A stretch of 64,000 nucleotides of DNA from Ancylostoma caninum (taxonomy: Eukaryota > Nematoda > Chromadorea > Rhabditida > Ancylostomatidae): contig JBAJFG010000460.1 of assembly GCA_037903475.1 (NCBI GenBank), positions 62,001 through 126,000 on the forward strand, written 5' to 3'. Both the position numbers and the translations under genes were made by a program. Of this stretch, positions 60,162 to 64,000 are shown in pieces. The first letter of the stretch is position 1. Each line of letters starts with the position of its first letter. A model generated the notes under the pieces. It ran no database searches and was not told the DNA's origin. It saw nothing but the letters and a program-made list of their open reading frames with translations.

Positions 60162-63100
60162 CTATACATGTTGAGCACGCCGTTGTCGTTGTTCAGCGAT
60201 GAAATCCCTGCCACTACCAGTCGCCACCTGGAAAATGGACAGAGTACAGCATTTTCTAACAAAATTTTCAAAGACCCTTCTAACATTGTATATGTTAGAG
60301 CTCAATAAAATATCATATCTTCATTTCCAGTTGGTAGCACTAGTACGCACTAAAAAAAGAAGCTGAAGTTGAAAAGCTAGGAGAAGATAAGAACAAATGG
60401 AAAAACAGTAAATGAGTAAGCTTTATAGATCTCAATCATTTGTTATCCAATAAATAATTTGGATTGATCGTAAAAGGTTTACCTCGTTGTTTTTCCATGC
60501 AAGAAACTTTAGATAGCAGTCAAATCCATAAGCACACATTGCTCCGAAAGCGAAGAACTGAAAAGATTGGAAACATGTTCACAAATGGACTTGAGGGAAA
60601 TCGAAAAGATTTTCTTTGAAAAACAGCAGTTGAGGGATTTTGAGCCATGTAATCAGTTAAAGGACTTTTTAAGCGGAATTGTACCAATGCCTGCATTCAT
60701 TTGAGACCAGTTAGTTGTAGATTTACACGAGAACTCCCCCCCCCCCCATGTTGTTCATGGCTACCCACTTCTGATCGTCAAAACGTAACAAGGTCGGGAT
60801 GTGGTGTCTACCTTTGCGCACATTTATAACTATTACAATGCATTACCTTTCTTCATTTTTTCCAAAGACAGTTACGAGAACGGAACAACCTGCGATTAAT
60901 TGTTCCTCCAATTGGGGTTTAGTTAGGTTAATGGCCTTGTTGATAGTAACCTAGTACTAATACATATAACATTATTCACTATGGACTCCAGAAAACATTG
61001 GTTTTCATTCTTTGTCGGCTCACCCCCATACTTTGAACCAAACATTGACGAGATTCCAACGATTTCCTAAAACGATTCAAATGCACCTTTCCACCCTAGA
61101 ATCATTTTGAAGATTTCTACGTGAAAGAAAATCTCCGGAAATTTCTGATCGCAACGGTGTACGGGATTTCATGCGAAACCGCCAATAACCCCGTTTTCGA
61201 GCCCCAACTTTGGGGAGCTTGTGGGTAGAGCCTGAGCAGGACTGCGGAGTTTCCGCATCATGTACTCCCTTGCTAGTGGCACATGGAGCACATCTCTCAG
61301 CCTATTAGAGAATGAATCATGATGAACTTCCATGAAGAGAACAAATTTGCTCAGAAGGTGAGCACCCGGAAACATTATTTAGTAGCCTCGTCCTTTCGCC
61401 CTCGCCCCGCCCCAAGTTCCCAAGATTTAAGGCTCGAAAACGGGTATTCTGCAGTTCTACACAGAATCACGTGAGCCATTGTAATGAGCAGGTCCGAGGG
61501 ATTCTTGTGAGAATATCGGAGACTGTTCTGGGACGATGTTTTAAATTGTACGCTTATCAATATACAACCGTAACCAAAACTGATAGATTTCTTTGCCCGT
61601 ACGGCACATTCTTTAGGAAAACAAATATAATAATTTCAGACTCCATGGTAAACAACAATAATCAGAATAGAAACCGTTGATCCCATCGACTCCATTTCCG
61701 TGCTAGAACATCTGTGAATTTCTACATTCTAATCTACAGCCTGAATTTTTATGCAGATTTTCGCAATTCGTGAGAATCCCTCACCATCCACTTCCTAACA
61801 TGACAGAATGTGCTCTCCATGAGTGTTCATCAAAAGAGTGATATAGAGGAGACCTCGCTGCCCCACCCGTGTCTCCCCCACAAGCTCCCCGAAGGTTGTG
61901 ACCCAAGAAATGGTATTTCGGCTGCTATTCATGGATCCACGTAGATCATTGGGATCAGGAGCTTCCGGAATATACATTTGGTGTGAAAATTTCAGAAAAT
62001 ATTTCGAGATGGGACGGTTCACTCAAGACGTTCAGCATGTAGTGTAATTACGTAATATAAAAAAGTGAGATCTAGAGCTTTTATTTTCGTTTTGAATGTA
62101 AGATTTAACTTCAGAATGTTTCATCATGAATTTTTACATCCTCGTCGCCAAAAATTAGGCAGAACGTGAGAAGAATTAGTCATCTTAATACTTTTAAACA
62201 CAAGGAATTGTCAAGAATTTGACTCATACCGCTGCTACTGCCCATCCACCAGTAGCCGTGAAACGTGCGGCAGCGACAGCTAGTACGCTAGCTGCGATGA
62301 AGAAGAATATCGTCCAAGCGAAATAGAAGCACATCTCCTGTAAAAGGGATGGATAATCTATGTAGTCGGTTTGCACGAGTTCAATGACTTTTTGTCCAAT
62401 GATTTCCGATTTTGAGCGTTGCAATTTTTTAGGTCTAAAGAGCAAAGATCAGCAAATCAACATACCCCAACAATCCAAGGCACCTGAGGAAGGGCATCCA
62501 CCACTCGAAACACGTACAAAAACAGGAGCGTAGTGCTGACGCAAAGGCCGACAGAGGAAACAAATGTGGCCCATCCAGCACCTGCAACACGTCATTCACT
62601 TGAAAAAGAAGCCATTCACGAAAATTCCTTCAGAATTTTGGTACAGCTCTTCAATGGATGCTTGATAAATAGGATTAGATAGACAACCTTTCTCAAGCAG
62701 GGTAATCCTCTCTCGCATTAGCCAACTGAGATGTTCAGGGGACTCTAAATTATGGCGAGGAATAGTGTATGCCTTTTTCCGACTAATATTTCAAAACAAT
62801 GATTTCTTTTCTTTTGTGAGTGAAGGACCAGCTTGATGTGAATGTGTGGTTACTAGCTGACTACAGTACATGTTCAGTACTGTACTTCTGTACGTATGCG
62901 TGAATAAGCAGATCTTCCAACAGTACTCTATAGGATTTTCTCTGCACATCTCGTGCTCATTCGTGCATATTCCATGCATGTCCCACGTTAAAGTCTACTA
63001 AGGCTGCATGAATTTCGCATGTATTTGCATTTTCTGTGCGCTGCGGAGACCTATTGCAGTCCCACGGCTTTTTTACCACCTATACGTATGCGTGAATAAG

Positions 63101-64000
63101 CAGCTTTTAAATTTTAAAAAAAATGAGACGATGATCTACTTCCGGTTGGCAACATAGCTTCTTTCAAGTCAGTTCTTACTGCTGTAATAAATAGCGAGAA
63201 CTCAAATGTATTATATTTTCTGTTGTGGCTGTCGCTAGATGATCGAAGTTGAGAGTTGAAGATGAGTGACGGCTGGCAAATTACTTTCACAGTTTTTTTT
63301 TCTAAACCAGCTTAGAATCACGACATGCAGAAGAGAACAAAGAGACGCAGTGTTGTGGCCGCGGTCACCTTGTACATAAATTCAAAATTGGATATTAATA
63401 ACAATGCATGAAGTTTCACTATTTTGTGATGCAGTCGCGATATAGACAAAGTTACAACTACTGTTTCCTACCTAATGGGTTCATTGTAAATAGGCGAGCC
63501 TGTTTCCCCTTGCTCTAGAGAGGCACTGGATGCTACGTTCTCCTCCTACCATGACCATTTTTCCGTTTGGTTTAAGCTAAGTCCCAAATATTGCTCATCG
63601 CCTTGTTTACTGTTTCTGTTCTATTGGGAAGCACTTCAAAGTGCATATAATAAATAGAGTAAATAAAAGTCCCACTACATAAACTATGTATGCATGCGCC
63701 AACGCGCCAACTGCATCTAATAATTGCATCTAATCTGTCAGCTGTAGCTGCTCGCCAATTTTTGTTGCTGCTGCACTGATCGCAGTGGCCGCTATCCGCG
63801 AAAACTCATCCATAATCGTTTTCCATTCGGTCACACGTGAACATCTGACAGTAGAACGCTAGCGGTGCAAATAAAGTGGGCTTCAAACACATACCAGGGA
63901 CTTCCTTGCAGGAAATTTCCACTGTTTGAATGGACCGTTTGTACGGGGGGGGGCGGGGGGGGGGGTGATAAGAAGGGAGGATGATGCTTCTGATTAGTGA
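60162..64000 (-). CDS. MARVEL-domain four-transmembrane protein, 5' end beyond the window
   Basis: Seen: five exons, 64000 (open to the edge)-63895, 62581-62466, 62337-62230, 60557-60483 and 60227-60162 (TAG stop). Donors are GTATGT, GTATGT, GTATGA and GTAAAC; acceptors are TTGCAG, TTACAG, TTTCAG and TTCCAG. Phases are 1, 0, 0, 0 and agree at every junction; introns are 1313, 128, 1672 and 255 nt. The joined protein has three long hydrophobic segments: GWATFVSSVG onward, EMCFYFAWTIFFF onward, and GGWAVAAFFAFGAMCAYGF. It ends in a short hydrophilic tail, WKNNEVATGSGRDF onward. Known: MARVEL proteins (plasmolipin, CMTM, synaptogyrin types) have four membrane helices, cytoplasmic ends and roles in membrane apposition and vesicle traffic. 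Inferred: the first helix lies upstream of the window. The 1672-nt intron carries a dispersed repeat. Family assignment is from memory of the pattern; exon structure is the stronger evidence. Confidence 0.8.
61140..61490. repeat. GC-rich dispersed repeat, copy B
   Basis: Carries CCGTTTTCGAGCCCCAAC at 61191 and the inverted GGCTCGAAAACGGG at about 61430, so the copy is itself palindromic. Matches copy A. A related block (CGGGGAGCTTGTGGGGGAGA on the minus strand) lies at about 61870-61900 and underlies an open frame at 61795-62022. All are within the large intron of the MARVEL-type gene. Confidence 0.5.

Noticed and set aside
63733..63816. Minus-strand ATG peptide MDEFSRIAATAISAAATK onward
   Set aside because: Lies in an intron of the MARVEL-type gene, lacks donor and acceptor, and is only 27 codons.

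Overview
The window looks like nuclear DNA of a nematode, probably a clade V (strongylid, hookworm-like) parasite. Four things point there: introns flanked by TTTTCAG-type acceptors with small phased exons and AATAAA signals; a foldback element whose tips closely match the Caenorhabditis Tc1 inverted repeat; CR1/Jockey-type retrotransposon debris with (TAAA)n tails; and the absence of any dense bacterial-style coding. The species assignment is inference. Most of the 64 kb is intergenic or intronic, and it is very rich in inverted-repeat elements.

The only gene I can name is a MARVEL-type four-helix membrane protein on the minus strand (window edge to about 59.9 kb). It has four downstream exons with matching phases, and a fifth that can serve as an alternative last exon. 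Several more candidate genes or exons were read from splice signals and phase. They are a short minus-strand secreted-type protein (7.96-8.28 kb), a two-exon plus-strand C-terminus (4.28-7.06 kb), a plus-strand chain of exons at 35.3-37.3 kb, facing exons at 23.5-25.4 kb, and isolated terminal exons near 11.5, 33.6, 41.2 and 58.5 kb. None of these resembles a family I recognise, so their confidence is low to moderate.

Mobile and repeated DNA, left to right: a 420-bp TIR element (2.7 kb); a dispersed GC-rich repeat (5.4 kb, again at 61.2 kb); hairpins at 7.1, 16.8, 28.8, 29.8, 36.6, 38.9 and 44.4 kb; CR1-like 3' tails at 12.1, 14.6, 18.5 and 40.1 kb; a mariner-type pair of ends (21.84-22.79 kb); two abutting elements at 24.20-25.02 kb, the first with a sister copy at 42.65 kb; a 1561-bp Tc1-like foldback (26.85-28.41 kb); a 903-bp foldback built of 22-bp repeats (45.32-46.22 kb); a roughly 560-bp foldback (47.5-48.1 kb); and a 1.78-kb inverted-arm element enclosing five copies of a 133-bp tRNA-like unit (48.58-50.36 kb). 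They are followed by a nearly full-length non-LTR retrotransposon (52.3-55.9 kb) ending in a (GT)n tract and a 50-bp minisatellite, and a 454-bp TA-flanked MITE (58.80-59.25 kb).

Many long open frames are products of repeats and not genes: the 325- and 203-codon frames at 45.3-46.4 kb and the four frames over 100 codons at 55.9-56.4 kb arise because the repeat units lack stop codons.
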